Source: SAR86 cluster bacterium (GTDB lineage: Bacteria > Pseudomonadota > Gammaproteobacteria > Magnimaribacterales > Magnimaribacteraceae). Taken from it: a stretch of DNA of 64,000 nucleotides. This document shows, in pieces, positions 21,780-31,508 of the stretch; the stretch's first letter is position 1; each line of letters starts with the position of its first letter. The notes beneath the pieces are model-generated. The model worked only from the letters and a program-made list of their open reading frames with translations, searched no databases and was not told the DNA's origin. The DNA lies in NCBI GenBank assembly GCA_029268615.1, contig JAQWNM010000017.1, positions 22,025 to 86,024 on the forward strand, read 5' to 3'. A program made the position numbers and the translations under genes.

Positions 21780-22353
21780 TTTGCAAAATATTCAAAGGGT
21801 TAAAGCTATGACAATCTTCTTTCTCCCTATAGCTGTTCTTTTTATAAGTACTTATTTTTTTTATAGTGGTTTCTCACCTGAGGGAAGGACAAATAATGGG
21901 ATTCTTCTAGAGGAGCCTATTGATATAGGCTTATTAAATCTTAAAGCTCAAGAAGGCCCTTTGATTTCTAAAGTGCCAAAAAAATGGTTAGTTTTGCACA
22001 TGCTTAATGAAGGTTGTAAAGAATCTTGTTGGAGCTCTTTGTATAAGGCAAGACAAGTAAATACTAGATTGTCTAAAGATAGAAATAGGCTTGCTAGATA
22101 TTTAATTACAACTGAGAAAACAAAACTAAGTAAAAAAGATTTAGAAAAAATATCTTCTGAGTATCCAAAACTAATGATAGCTTCCATGGCTTCATTGAAC
22201 TTACCTGATATCGTAAAAGAATTAAATCAAGATGGAGTTTATATATTATTTGATCCTTTGGGGAACGGGCTGATGGTCTACACACCTGACTTGCCAGGTG
22301 GTGAATTACTAGAAGATCTAAAGAAATTATTAAAAAACTCTAAGATTGGATAA
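21769..22353 (+). CDS. SCO-like membrane-anchored protein of the oxidase operon
   Basis: A 194-aa protein with one N-terminal helix (AMTIFFLPIAVLFISTYFFY) and a periplasmic domain with CKESC at residues 83-87. This C-x3-C spacing is that of the copper site of SCO proteins, in a stretch (WLVLHMLNEGCKESCWSS) resembling the thioredoxin-fold start. Genes of this kind lie between surf1 and ctaA in other gammaproteobacterial oxidase operons and are usually annotated as hypothetical. A role in copper delivery or thiol redox during oxidase assembly is inferred from motif and context only. Confidence 0.7.
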   Translation: MKISLQNIQRVKAMTIFFLPIAVLFISTYFFYSGFSPEGRTNNGILLEEPIDIGLLNLKAQEGPLISKVPKKWLVLHMLNEGCKESCWSSLYKARQVNTRLSKDRNRLARYLITTEKTKLSKKDLEKISSEYPKLMIASMASLNLPDIVKELNQDGVYILFDPLGNGLMVYTPDLPGGELLEDLKKLLKNSKIG

Positions 22354-22358
22354 TTAAA

Positions 22359-23333
22359 TTGTTTACAAAAGCTTTAACATTATTTTCAGGCGTATTTGCT
22401 TTTATGGTTGTGGCTTTGGGTGCGTGGACTAGATTAGCTGATGCAGGTTTAGGATGTCCTGACTGGCCAGGGTGTTATGGGTTTATAACCATTCCTATAA
22501 ATCAAGAAGATATATCTTTGGCTAATGAAAGATTTCCTGACAGTCCCTATGAATTAGCAAAAGCTATACCAGAAGTAATTCATAGATACTTTGCTGCTTT
22601 TTTAGGACTTTTCATTATAGGAATATATCTATCTATTATAAAAAAACATGATTTCCCCAAACACATTAGGACCCTTTCAGGGTTTCTAGTGCTTTGGGTT
22701 TGTATGCAAGGACTTTTTGGATATTTAACAGTTAGTCTTAAATTGTGGCCCCAAGTAGTGACCAGCCATCTTTTAGCTGGCTTTGTTGCAACAGTAATAT
22801 TGTGGGTTTTATTTTTTAAAATAAAAGACTTTTATGGTCAAGCTCGGAAAAAATGGAATTTATCTAATTCGATTCTAAAATTAATTTCTATAGGAATCTT
22901 CTTGGTCACTTTTCAGATTTTTTTAGGGGCTTGGACAAGCACAAACTACGCAGCTCTATCCTGTCCAGATTTTCCTACTTGCCAAGGAGTATTTTGGCCT
23001 GAAGCTGACTTTAAAAAGGGATTTAATTTATTTCAAGTTTTTGGTCCGAACTTCTTAGGAGGCTTGCTTGATCATGAATCAAGAGTTGCTATTCATTTAG
23101 CGCATAGATATGGAGCTATTGTTATTACCCTATATCTTTCCGGACTGGCTTGGGTATTCTTCTCCAATGGCTACCTTTTGTTGAGTCTAGGCCTTCTGCT
23201 AGCATTGATATTTCAATTGGTCTTGGGCATTTCTAATGTTCTATTTAGCTTACCTTTATTGGTAGCTGTAGGGCATAATCTAGGTGGCCTTTTTCTTATA
23301 AATTATCTATCTGTGTTAAGGTTTAGGGAATAG
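22359..23333 (+). CDS. ctaA: Heme A synthase
   Basis: CtaA/Cox15 oxidises the C8 methyl of heme O to the formyl of heme A. The protein has eight hydrophobic helices with the conserved GAWTRLADAGLGCPDWPGCYG at the N-terminus (read in parts), the His-bearing PEVIHRYFAAFLG and SHLLAGFVATVILW, and a second-half repeat ALSCPDFPTCQG plus HLAHRYGAIVI. The Cys pairs belong to the extracytoplasmic loops. Length 324 aa is normal. The start is TTG at 22359, 5 bases after the previous stop; no ATG precedes the first helix. Confidence 0.94.
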   Translation: MFTKALTLFSGVFAFMVVALGAWTRLADAGLGCPDWPGCYGFITIPINQEDISLANERFPDSPYELAKAIPEVIHRYFAAFLGLFIIGIYLSIIKKHDFPKHIRTLSGFLVLWVCMQGLFGYLTVSLKLWPQVVTSHLLAGFVATVILWVLFFKIKDFYGQARKKWNLSNSILKLISIGIFLVTFQIFLGAWTSTNYAALSCPDFPTCQGVFWPEADFKKGFNLFQVFGPNFLGGLLDHESRVAIHLAHRYGAIVITLYLSGLAWVFFSNGYLLLSLGLLLALIFQLVLGISNVLFSLPLLVAVGHNLGGLFLINYLSVLRFRE

Positions 23334-23335
23334 AA

Positions 23336-24220
23336 ATGAGTGTAATTTCAAATAATGCTGCTATCTGGAGATCTTATCTAGAGCTTACTAAGCCAGGAGT
23401 TCAGGCCCTACTTTTTGTGTCTTGCATCACCGGTATGCTGATTGCAGATAATTTTCTATTAAAACTTAGCACTTTGATTTTTGGGCTTTTAGGAATTAGT
23501 TTAATAGCAGCCTCGGCTGCAGTTATTAACCATATTCATGATGTTTTAATAGACGCCAAAATGCTACGCACGTCTGAAAGGCCTATAGTAAAAGGAGAAA
23601 TTTCTCAATCATCGGCTATTTATTTTTCTATTATTTTATATGCTTTGGGAACTTTCTTGCTTGTTTATTATATAAATCTTTTAACTTGGGCTTTGACTTC
23701 ATTAACATTCATATTTTATGCTTTTATTTATACAAGATATTTAAAATTTTTGACTAGTCAGAATATAGTCATTGGAGGTATAGCAGGCGCGATGCCTCCA
23801 TTACTGGGCTGGACAGCAGTAACTGGAGAGCTAGATCAAGAAGCTTGGTTACTTGTACTCATTATTTTTGCTTGGACACCTCCTCATTTTTGGGCTCTAG
23901 CAATAAACAGGGTAGATGAATATAAGGAAGCTGGAATACCTATGTTGCCAGTTCAAAGAGGTATAAAATTTACTAAACAACATATAGTTTTATACACACT
24001 GCTTCTCATTGTCTCAACACTACTTCCTTTCAGTATAGGCATGTTTGGAATTTTTTATCTCATTAGTGCATTAATAATGGGAGTATTATTTTTATACCAT
24101 TCCTTAAAGCTCTATTTTGATAATTCTAACGAACACGCCATGAAGACATTTGGGTTTTCTATCATATATTTAGCCCTACTTTTTATTGTAATGCTCATAG
24201 ATAGGGTGCTCTTAATATGA
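23336..24220 (+). CDS. ctaB: Protoheme IX farnesyltransferase (heme O synthase)
   Basis: UbiA-family prenyltransferase that adds the farnesyl group to heme B, giving heme O for CtaA. Visible are the Asp-rich motif NHIHDVLIDAKMLRTSERP (with the N-x3-D-x2-D...R pattern), IVIGGIAGAMPPLLGWTAVTG (read in parts), and the second Asp-rich motif RVDEYKEAGIPMLP. About eight to nine membrane helices and 294 aa match the family. It starts 2 bases after ctaA and overlaps sco by 4 bases. Confidence 0.95.
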   Translation: MSVISNNAAIWRSYLELTKPGVQALLFVSCITGMLIADNFLLKLSTLIFGLLGISLIAASAAVINHIHDVLIDAKMLRTSERPIVKGEISQSSAIYFSIILYALGTFLLVYYINLLTWALTSLTFIFYAFIYTRYLKFLTSQNIVIGGIAGAMPPLLGWTAVTGELDQEAWLLVLIIFAWTPPHFWALAINRVDEYKEAGIPMLPVQRGIKFTKQHIVLYTLLLIVSTLLPFSIGMFGIFYLISALIMGVLFLYHSLKLYFDNSNEHAMKTFGFSIIYLALLFIVMLIDRVLLI

Positions 24221-24849
24221 GAAAGAGTTTTATGTGGACCATATTTAGCTGTATAGGCATTATGGCCCTCATCTTGGGCTTGTTTGTTAACAGGATGACC
24301 ATTGACAAGGAGTTAAGCATAGAGGACTTTAAAGATTTAGGTCTATATTTAATTTCTCCTAATAGAGAGTTAGAAGGGTTTATCTTGGTAGATTCGAATG
24401 AAAGCACATTTCTTCCTGATCAGTTTCTGGGCCAATGGAATATTCTTTTCTTTGGGTTTACTTTTTGCCCAGATATTTGCCCAATAACTATGAAAATGTT
24501 GTCTGGGATTGAGGAGGATCTTATAGGAGGCCATGAAGGAAAATTTAAAATTTTTATGATTTCAGTAGACCCTAAAAGAGATTCGCCGAACAAACTTAAA
24601 GAGTATTTAGCTAATTTTAGTAAAAATATTACTGGATTGACTGGTGATTTAGATCAAATATATACTCTGGCTACTCAAGTTAATGCCCCTTTCATGCCAG
24701 TAGCCGATACAGCAGATCCTTTTTATACTGTTGATCATTCAGGGAGTATCGTAATAATAAGTCCTAATGCAGGTTATGCAGGGTTTTTTAGGTCGCCGCA
24801 TAATAAAGATAATATTACGACAGCCATGAGAGCTATTTTCAAGCAGTAA
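24217..24849 (+). CDS. sco: SCO1/SenC family copper chaperone
   Basis: Periplasmic thioredoxin-fold protein that assists CuA assembly in subunit II. An N-terminal helix anchors it. The copper ligands are in FTFCPDICPITM (C84 and C88), with the third ligand His in YTVDHSGSIVII about residue 170. The ISVDPKRDSP motif is also diagnostic. Length 210 aa is normal. Last gene of the oxidase operon; it overlaps ctaB by 4 bases and converges with typA 12 bases downstream. Confidence 0.95.
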   Translation: MRKSFMWTIFSCIGIMALILGLFVNRMTIDKELSIEDFKDLGLYLISPNRELEGFILVDSNESTFLPDQFLGQWNILFFGFTFCPDICPITMKMLSGIEEDLIGGHEGKFKIFMISVDPKRDSPNKLKEYLANFSKNITGLTGDLDQIYTLATQVNAPFMPVADTADPFYTVDHSGSIVIISPNAGYAGFFRSPHNKDNITTAMRAIFKQ

Positions 24850-24861
24850 GAAACGGTGTAG

Positions 24862-26640
24862 CTAAGATTTTTTTCTTAGTCTGATAGACTTAGGGGTCAC
24901 TTCCACAAGCTCATCTTCTTCTACAAATTCGAGAGCTTGTTCTAATGTGTGGACTATGTGTGGAGTCAGTATAAGGTTCTCATCAGTACCAGAAGCTCTG
25001 ACATTAGTTAATTGTTTTGCTTTTGTTGGGTTAACAGGTAGATCATTATTTCTTGAGTGAAGTCCTACTATTTGGCCTATGTATATATCTAGCCCATGCC
25101 CGACAAACATTTTCCCGCGTTCTTGGAGATTGAACAAAGAATAAGCTAAGGTTTTTCCTGATGCCATAGAGACAAGTACCCCGTTTTGCCTTTTAGAAAT
25201 CTCGCCCTGTTTTATTGGTCCATAGTGATCAAAGATGCTTGTCATGACACCTGTTCCACTTGTTAATGTTAGGAAATGAGATCTGAAACCGATCATTCCT
25301 CTAGAGGGGGCTATAAACTCAAGTTTTGTTCTTCCTTTGCCGTCAGGTTCCATATTTCTTAAGTCAGCTTTACGTTGTCCCATTTCTTCCATAATAGGGC
25401 CTTGATGCTTTTCTTCTATATCTATCACTATCTCTTCAAAGGGTTCATGGGCTTGTCCATTTATCTCCTTTTGTATGACTTCAGGTTTTGAGACTCCTAA
25501 TTCATAATTTTCTCTTCGCATGTTTTCTATCAACACTGATAGATGAAGTTCGCCTCTTCCTGAAACTATAAATTTGTCTGGGCTATCACCTTTTTCAACT
25601 CTTAAAGCAACATTATGTTTTAGTTCTGTTTCTAACCTCTCTTTCAGGTTTCTAGATGAAATATATTTACCTTCTCTGCCTGCAAAAGGAGAATCATTGA
25701 CTTGAAAAGTCATACTTACGGTGGGTTCATCTACATTTAGAGGAGGAAGAGGTTCTACCATTTCAGGATCACAAATGGTATCAGATATATTTAATTTATC
25801 TATTCCCGTAATGCAGACAATGTCGCCAGCTTGTGCTTCTGCCACTTCAACCCTGTCAAGTCCGTTATAACCCATTACTTGAAGTACTTTAGCTCTTTTC
25901 TGAATTCCATCAGAACCAGCGACCACGATCTGTTCATTAGGTTTAAGTTTTCCTCTTGTTATTCTTCCAATGCCTATAACTCCTACATAACTGCTGTAGT
26001 CTAAAGCGCTTATTTGCATTTGAAGAGAGCCTTCAGCATTTACTCTAGGATGATTTACTTCTTTTACGATCAATTCTAATAAGGGTGTCATATCTTCAGC
26101 CAATTTATTTTCATCTAGTCCAGAAACACCATTTAATGCCGAGGTATAGATAACTGGGAAGTCCAGCTGACTATCATTACCTCCTAATCTATCAAAAAGA
26201 TCAAATACTTGATCTAAGACCCAATCAGGTCTTGCTCCAGGCCTGTCAATTTTATTGATTACCAGTATAGGATTAAGGCCTTGATCAAACGCTTTTTGAG
26301 TTACAAACCTTGTTTGTGGCATTGGCCCATCTACAGCATCTACTAATAAAAGAACAGAATCTACCATTGAAAGAACTCTTTCTACTTCTCCTCCAAAATC
26401 AGCATGCCCAGGAGTATCTACAATATTTATTCTATGATTTTTCCAACTTATAGAAGTATTCTTTGCAAGAATAGTTATTCCTCTTTCCTTTTCCTGGTCA
26501 TCAGAGTCCATAATCCTTTCTGTAGACATATTTTTTCTATTAAGAGTGCCTGTTTGTTGAAGTAACTTGTCAACAAGAGTTGTTTTTCCGTGATCTACAT
26601 GGGCAATAATTGCAATGTTACGTAAATTGTCGATAGACAT
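24862..26640 (-). CDS. typA: Translational GTPase TypA/BipA
   Basis: Ribosome-associated GTPase of the EF-G/LepA class involved in stress adaptation and ribosome assembly. It has G1 [11 protein letters not shown] near residue 12, G2 region [13 protein letters not shown]3 [13 protein letters not shown]4 [11 protein letters not shown] and G5 TSALNG. The EF-G-like domains follow, with the BipA-specific C-terminus ([35 protein letters not shown] read in parts). Length 592 aa is typical. An AAGGA Shine-Dalgarno precedes the ATG, and a TATAAT lies about 25 bases upstream. Confidence 0.96.
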   Translation of the reverse strand: MSIDNLRNIAIIAHVDHGKTTLVDKLLQQTGTLNRKNMSTERIMDSDDQEKERGITILAKNTSISWKNHRINIVDTPGHADFGGEVERVLSMVDSVLLLVDAVDGPMPQTRFVTQKAFDQGLNPILVINKIDRPGARPDWVLDQVFDLFDRLGGNDSQLDFPVIYTSALNGVSGLDENKLAEDMTPLLELIVKEVNHPRVNAEGSLQMQISALDYSSYVGVIGIGRITRGKLKPNEQIVVAGSDGIQKRAKVLQVMGYNGLDRVEVAEAQAGDIVCITGIDKLNISDTICDPEMVEPLPPLNVDEPTVSMTFQVNDSPFAGREGKYISSRNLKERLETELKHNVALRVEKGDSPDKFIVSGRGELHLSVLIENMRRENYELGVSKPEVIQKEINGQAHEPFEEIVIDIEEKHQGPIMEEMGQRKADLRNMEPDGKGRTKLEFIAPSRGMIGFRSHFLTLTSGTGVMTSIFDHYGPIKQGEISKRQNGVLVSMASGKTLAYSLFNLQERGKMFVGHGLDIYIGQIVGLHSRNNDLPVNPTKAKQLTNVRASGTDENLILTPHIVHTLEQALEFVEEDELVEVTPKSIRLRKKS

Positions 26641-26663
26641 TTGATTTCCTTAAAAAGGGCGAG

Positions 26664-26669
26664 ATTATA
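26664..26669 (-). promoter_or_regulatory. Candidate -10 of the typA promoter
   Basis: Read on the minus strand, TATAAT lies 24-29 bases before the typA start codon, with TAGAAC-like sequence about 16-17 bases further upstream. AAGGA near 26650 provides the ribosome site. The gap 26641-26735 holds nothing else recognisable. The -35 match is weak, so only the -10 is listed. Confidence 0.35.
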
Positions 26670-26735
26670 CGAGAATTATTGAGAAGTTCTATTTATCTTT
26701 TAAGAAATTTAATTTTTTGAAGAGAATAAAGGTAT

Positions 26736-27731
26736 TTATTCCATTGAGACTACAACCTTACCTAGAACTTTTCTATCTTGAAGTAATTTAATGGCTTTCG
26801 CAGTATCTTCAATCTTAAACGTTTCACTTATGAAAGGTTTGATTTTACCTTGGGCATGAAGTAGAAATAGATCCTGGAAGTTCTGAGCATTTAATTCTGA
26901 TTCTACTCCAGTAAAGTGTCCCCAAAAAACACCAACGATTTGACAACCTTTAAGTAGCGCAAGATTAAGAGGAATTTTTGGAATATTTGAAGTAAATCCT
27001 ATAACTAGATATCGTCCTTTCCAATTAATTGCTCTTAATGATGGTTCAGCATAGTCTCCCCCAACAACATCATAAACAACATCTACACCACCTCCTGAAA
27101 TATTTTTTATTTCTTCAGAAAATAATTTTTGTTCTTCTCGGCTCATATCATGACTAGGGTAAAGCAGAACCTCATCTGCACCTTCCCTTTTACAAAGGTC
27201 TAACTTTTCTTGGGACGAAGCCGCTGCTATAACCCTTGCACCTAGCGCCTTGCCAAGATGAATAGCAGTCATGCCTATGCCTCCCCCTGCGCCAAGTACT
27301 AACAAAGATTCGCCGGATTGAATATTAGCCCTTTGCTTTAATGCGTGGTAAGTGGTTCCATAATTCAGAGGAAATATAGCTCCTGTTTGAAAGTCCATTG
27401 ATTCAGGAAGGGGCATTAGTTGGTTTTCAGAGTAGACAGCTTTCTCTGCTAAACCTGCAAATCCCGTAGTCCCTATGATCCTATCACCTACTTTCCACTT
27501 AGTTACACCTTCTCCAATCGAGCTTACAATTCCAGCAATTTCGCCACCTGGAACAAAAGGAAAAGGAGGTTTGAACTGGTAAAGACCTTGAACTATTAAA
27601 ACATCAGGGAATGCCACGCCAGCTGCTTTTACATCAACAACAACTTGTCCTTGCCCAGCCGTAGGGTCTTCTATTTCTTCTACATTATGAGATTCTATTG
27701 GTCCAAACTCTCTACATATATATGCTTTCAT
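26736..27731 (-). CDS. Zinc-free NAD(P)H:quinone oxidoreductase family protein
   Basis: Medium-chain dehydrogenase/reductase of the QOR type. It has the N-terminal catalytic domain (KAYICREFGPIESH, GVAFPDVLIVQGLYQFKP, PFVPGGEIAGIV) and a Rossmann domain with VLGAGGGIGMTAIHLGKALG around residue 145. The structural zinc cysteines of alcohol dehydrogenases are absent. Length 331 aa is typical. The C-terminal region IKPFISETFKIEDTAKAI is also a QOR feature. The natural substrate is unknown; small quinones or enones are plausible. It is separate from typA by 95 bases and has no obvious operon partner. Confidence 0.85.
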   Translation of the reverse strand: MKAYICREFGPIESHNVEEIEDPTAGQGQVVVDVKAAGVAFPDVLIVQGLYQFKPPFPFVPGGEIAGIVSSIGEGVTKWKVGDRIIGTTGFAGLAEKAVYSENQLMPLPESMDFQTGAIFPLNYGTTYHALKQRANIQSGESLLVLGAGGGIGMTAIHLGKALGARVIAAASSQEKLDLCKREGADEVLLYPSHDMSREEQKLFSEEIKNISGGGVDVVYDVVGGDYAEPSLRAINWKGRYLVIGFTSNIPKIPLNLALLKGCQIVGVFWGHFTGVESELNAQNFQDLFLLHAQGKIKPFISETFKIEDTAKAIKLLQDRKVLGKVVVSME

Positions 27732-27782
27732 AATTTCACTTCCATAATCTTAATAAATACATTACTTATTCTTTTATTCAGG

Positions 27783-29345
27783 TCAAGAGGTCTGGCTTAA
27801 AAAATCTTTAAGGAATTCTTCAAATGGCTCTTCGTCTTTTTTTTCTAACTGCTCTTGCTCTGTGAGAGAAAAGATTGCAGCTTCTCTCAATTTTACTTCA
27901 TTTTTAATTTCAACGTCATTAAAATAATTTTTATGTTTTCTTGACATTTTCATTCCAAATTCACTAAATGAATCTTCATTTTCTTTTACAGCGAGGATAC
28001 TTTTAGCGCTAGGAGAAGTTTCTGGGTTTAATATTTTATTTTTTTGGAAATCTAGACTTATTTTCCAATAGTTTTCCCCCAATTGGAATAATGGCTTCTC
28101 CACTAATTCAACTATTTCACTTAATTCTTCAAGTACTTCCAGGGCCTGGGCTTTGGCCCTTACTTTTTTTCCTCTATGCGTTATCTCCAGTTCTGAACTT
28201 CTTCCCATATTTATAATATTTTTATGATTATTGAGAATAATTTTATTTTCTTCTTTATCAATAGGAGGGCTATCTTTAACCAAACAGTAAACCAAAAGTA
28301 AATCTAAGAAATCTATTTGTTTTCTTTCAATGCCCAGGGGTTCAAAAGGGTCTACATCTATACATCTCAGCTCAAGATATTCAATACCTTTATTCTCTAA
28401 AATATTTACAGGTCTTTCACCGGAAGGGCAGATTCTTTTTGGTCTAATGGTGCTGTAATATTCATTCTCGATTTGGATTATTGAGGTATTTAATTGAACT
28501 CTTTTATCTTCTTTAAACTCACCTATTTTCTGATAATCAGGATAAGGTTCCTTCAAGGCTCTCCTTAATTCAGAGCAATATTCTTTAAGAGAATTTATAG
28601 AAATACTTAAGTTGTCTTGAGCGGCACTAATATAACCAAGATCTCCCATTCTTAAAGATGTAGCTTCTGGTTTATATAGACCATCTTGTGAAAATTCTTT
28701 AAAACCAGATTTATTTTTGCCAACAAAAGATTCGCTTGCACTAGGCGAAGCTCCGAATAATATAAAATATAGCCAGCTATACCTTCTAAAATTCCTAGCT
28801 ATTCCTAAATAAGAATCATTTTTTAAAGATTGAATATTATTGAAGTCCTCTTTAAGGCCAAGTATTCTTCTAAAAAAATTATCAGAGAATGAGAAGTTAT
28901 AATGAATTCCAGATATCGCTTGCATCATACTGCCATACCTTTGTGCCAACCCTCTTCTGTATATAGTTTTTAGCTTGCCAGCATTAGAAGATCCATATTT
29001 ACCAATAGATATATCATTAACTGAATTAATTTGACATGGCATACTCAAGGACCAGAGCAATTCTTCATCTAAATTTTTATATACAAAAGCATGTATATCA
29101 GAAAGAAAATTCAGACACTCTTGAGGTTCATGAAAAGTAGGTGTTATGAACTCTAAAAGAGATTCCGAAAAATCAGTTGTAATATAAGGGTTAGTTAAAG
29201 CCGAACCTAAAGATGGATTATGTAATTTTTTTGAAATATTACCATTAATATCCACTCTGAGGCTTTCCTTTTCCAATCCCCTATTTGAAAGTCTTAATTC
29301 ATTTAACGCCCCAGAACTTTCTAGTTCTGAAAGAGGTATATTCAT
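27783..29345 (-). CDS. gshA: Glutamate--cysteine ligase
   Basis: First step of glutathione synthesis: ATP-dependent joining of glutamate and cysteine. The 520-aa length matches the proteobacterial (E. coli-type) GshA. Conserved parts include GLEKESLRVDINGNIS, the TTDFSESLLEFITP block, AISGIHYNFSFS, RMGDLGYISAAQ and EYLELRCIDVDPFEPLGI. These form the glutamate and Mg-ATP sites. It lies 14 bases downstream of pckA on the same strand, so they may share a transcript. Glutathione supply fits the glyoxalase I gene at 61.2 kb. Confidence 0.95.
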   Translation of the reverse strand: MNIPLSELESSGALNELRLSNRGLEKESLRVDINGNISKKLHNPSLGSALTNPYITTDFSESLLEFITPTFHEPQECLNFLSDIHAFVYKNLDEELLWSLSMPCQINSVNDISIGKYGSSNAGKLKTIYRRGLAQRYGSMMQAISGIHYNFSFSDNFFRRILGLKEDFNNIQSLKNDSYLGIARNFRRYSWLYFILFGASPSASESFVGKNKSGFKEFSQDGLYKPEATSLRMGDLGYISAAQDNLSISINSLKEYCSELRRALKEPYPDYQKIGEFKEDKRVQLNTSIIQIENEYYSTIRPKRICPSGERPVNILENKGIEYLELRCIDVDPFEPLGIERKQIDFLDLLLVYCLVKDSPPIDKEENKIILNNHKNIINMGRSSELEITHRGKKVRAKAQALEVLEELSEIVELVEKPLFQLGENYWKISLDFQKNKILNPETSPSAKSILAVKENEDSFSEFGMKMSRKHKNYFNDVEIKNEVKLREAAIFSLTEQEQLEKKDEEPFEEFLKDFLSQTS

Positions 29346-29359
29346 TTTAAGGTTTTAGT

Positions 29360-30907
29360 TTAAGAAGATGGCCCTGCAGCGATTATCTCGGGCGACACTT
29401 CGAATTTATCAAAGTTTTTCACAAATTTAGAAATTAACTTTTCCTTTTGTTCTTCATAAAGAATTGAATCTTCCCAGCATTTAATAGGATTTAATAATTT
29501 TAAATCAACTCCTTTTACAAAAGTAGGAACGGAAAGATTCATGCCTTCTATAGATTCAGTTTCAGCGTCTTTAAGTGCGCCAGATTGAATGGCATGGATA
29601 ACTGCTCTTGTCACGGGTATATCAAATCTCTTACCTGTTCCATATGGGCCACCTGTCCAGCCAGTATTCACAAGGTAAACTGTACTTCCAAAAGACTCTA
29701 CTCTTTTCATTAGCAAGTTGGCATATACGCTTGCTGGCCTTGGAAAAAAAGGAGCACCAAAGCAAGTAGAAAAAGTTGATTTAAAGGGTTCAGTTGAGCC
29801 TATTTCTGTTGATCCTATTACTGCCGTGTATCCACTTAAGAAATGATAAGCTGCAGCTTCCTTAGATAAGATAGAAACAGGAGGTATAACTCCAGTTAAG
29901 TCACAAGTTAGGAAGATGACTGCTTTTGGTTCGCCGCCTTGATTTTCTTGCACCCTTTTTTGAATATGTTCTCTAGGATAAACCACCCTAGTATTTTCTG
30001 TTTTGGATGTATCTGAGTAATCTGGCACTTTTGTAGTTTGGTCAATGACAACATTTTCCATCACACTACCTCTCTTAATAGCATCCCATATTACTGGCTC
30101 ATTCTTTTGAGATAAGTCTATGCATTTTGCATAACATCCTCCCTCAAAATTGAATACTGCCCCAAGACCCCATCCATGCTCATCATCACCTATGAGGTCT
30201 CTTTCTGGATCTGCAGATAATGTTGTTTTCCCAGTACCTGAAAGACCAAAAAAAAGACAAACATCTCCTTCTTCAGAAGCATTAGCAGCGCAGTGCATGG
30301 GTAGAACTTCTTTTTCAGGGAGAATAAAATTCTGCACGGCAAACATAGATTTCTTAAGTTCTCCCGCATAGGTCATACCAGCTAGTAACACTTTTTTTTG
30401 ACTAAAATTTATAATTACTACGCCATCTGAATTTGTTCCATCTTCTTCCGGAATACATTCATATTCAGCTGCACTCATAACTTCCCATATATCTTGATTA
30501 TTGGGGTTATAATTTTTTGGCCTTATAAACATTTGCTTGCCAAATAGATTATGCCAAGCCCACTGGGTTGTTACCTTAACTGGAATATAATGATCAAGGT
30601 GATCTCCTACATGAAGATGAGATATAAAATTGTCTTTTGTAGATAAAAAATTAGAGACTTTGCTCCATAAAGCATTAAATTTTTGTTCTGTAATTGGCCT
30701 ATTAATAGCGCCCCAGTCAACTGAATCTTTTGTAAGAGAGTCCTCTACAATAAATCTATCATTTGGACTTCTTCCAGTTCTCTTGCCAGTATTTACAAGC
30801 AAAGCTCCATTGGCAGCTATCTCTCCTTCATTCCTTTTTAGCGATTCTTCGATTAATTCTTCTGTAGATAAATCTTCAAAGGATTTTACTTTATTATTAT
30901 TTTCCAT
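29360..30907 (-). CDS. pckA: Phosphoenolpyruvate carboxykinase (ATP)
   Basis: Gluconeogenic enzyme converting oxaloacetate and ATP to PEP, CO2 and ADP. The 515-aa protein has the ATP-type P-loop GLSGTGKT at residues 221-228, the metal and oxaloacetate site [20 protein letters not shown] near the N-terminus, and the [21 protein letters not shown] region (read in parts). Its presence beside an accessory catabolic region suggests growth on organic acids or CoA-derived intermediates, which is inference. Confidence 0.96.
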   Translation of the reverse strand: MENNNKVKSFEDLSTEELIEESLKRNEGEIAANGALLVNTGKRTGRSPNDRFIVEDSLTKDSVDWGAINRPITEQKFNALWSKVSNFLSTKDNFISHLHVGDHLDHYIPVKVTTQWAWHNLFGKQMFIRPKNYNPNNQDIWEVMSAAEYECIPEEDGTNSDGVVIINFSQKKVLLAGMTYAGELKKSMFAVQNFILPEKEVLPMHCAANASEEGDVCLFFGLSGTGKTTLSADPERDLIGDDEHGWGLGAVFNFEGGCYAKCIDLSQKNEPVIWDAIKRGSVMENVVIDQTTKVPDYSDTSKTENTRVVYPREHIQKRVQENQGGEPKAVIFLTCDLTGVIPPVSILSKEAAAYHFLSGYTAVIGSTEIGSTEPFKSTFSTCFGAPFFPRPASVYANLLMKRVESFGSTVYLVNTGWTGGPYGTGKRFDIPVTRAVIHAIQSGALKDAETESIEGMNLSVPTFVKGVDLKLLNPIKCWEDSILYEEQKEKLISKFVKNFDKFEVSPEIIAAGPSS

Positions 30908-30980
30908 ATAAATTTTTTACCTCTAACTTACTAATTATTATCCTTTGAAAAAAGACCATTATAAATTAACTTTTTATTCT

Positions 30981-31508
30981 TTAAACAGAAGTTTTAACCT
31001 TTTTTATCCCCACTATAAGATATAGCATCATTACAGAAAGGAAGATTAGAACCCATCCGGGTAAACTAATACCAAAGAATTGCCATACTACTTCTGCGCA
31101 ATTTCCGTCACCCTGAATAGCAATGAAAAATAATTCTGCAATGGGCATTGTCTCAATCAGATAACTAAAATCTGGAGCACAGCTTGGAACAAGGTCTGCT
31201 GGCAGGTTTTGGAGATATAATTGTCTCATAGCTAAGAAAGCACCTATAGCTATAAATATCAAAGAAAAGATAATATAAATCTCAAAAGATTGGGTACTTT
31301 TTTTTCTATGAACTAACCCTATTAAAGAAATGATCCCAAATAGACCTACGCACACCCTTTGCATATGGCAAAGAATGCAAGGCTCTAAGCCTAGAAAAAT
31401 TTCCATAGAAAAGGCTATAGATAATGAAGAAAATGAAGCAATTAACGCTAAAATAAGTACTCTATCTTCATTTTTATAAAGAAGTTTATTCAATGTGCTT
31501 GGTCCCAA
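30981..31508 (-). CDS. dsbB: Disulfide bond formation protein DsbB
   Basis: Inner-membrane quinone reductase that reoxidises DsbA. Four membrane helices are visible, with the first periplasmic Cys pair in LGLEPCILCHMQR (CxxC) and the second pair C...C around PSCAPDFSYL and GNCAEVVWQFFG. Length 175 aa is typical. The frame starts within the 3' end of polA (19-base overlap) at a TTG at 31508; a second TTG at 31493 is an alternative start. Functionally it pairs with the DsbA-like protein at 35.6 kb. Confidence 0.92.
   Translation of the reverse strand: MGPSTLNKLLYKNEDRVLILALIASFSSLSIAFSMEIFLGLEPCILCHMQRVCVGLFGIISLIGLVHRKKSTQSFEIYIIFSLIFIAIGAFLAMRQLYLQNLPADLVPSCAPDFSYLIETMPIAELFFIAIQGDGNCAEVVWQFFGISLPGWVLIFLSVMMLYLIVGIKKVKTSV

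Noticed and set aside
24853..24880. Inverted sequence CTAAGA-T run-TCTTAG at the sco/typA junction as a terminator
   Set aside because: The T run lies in the loop rather than after the stem, and the sequence is part of the typA 3' coding end.
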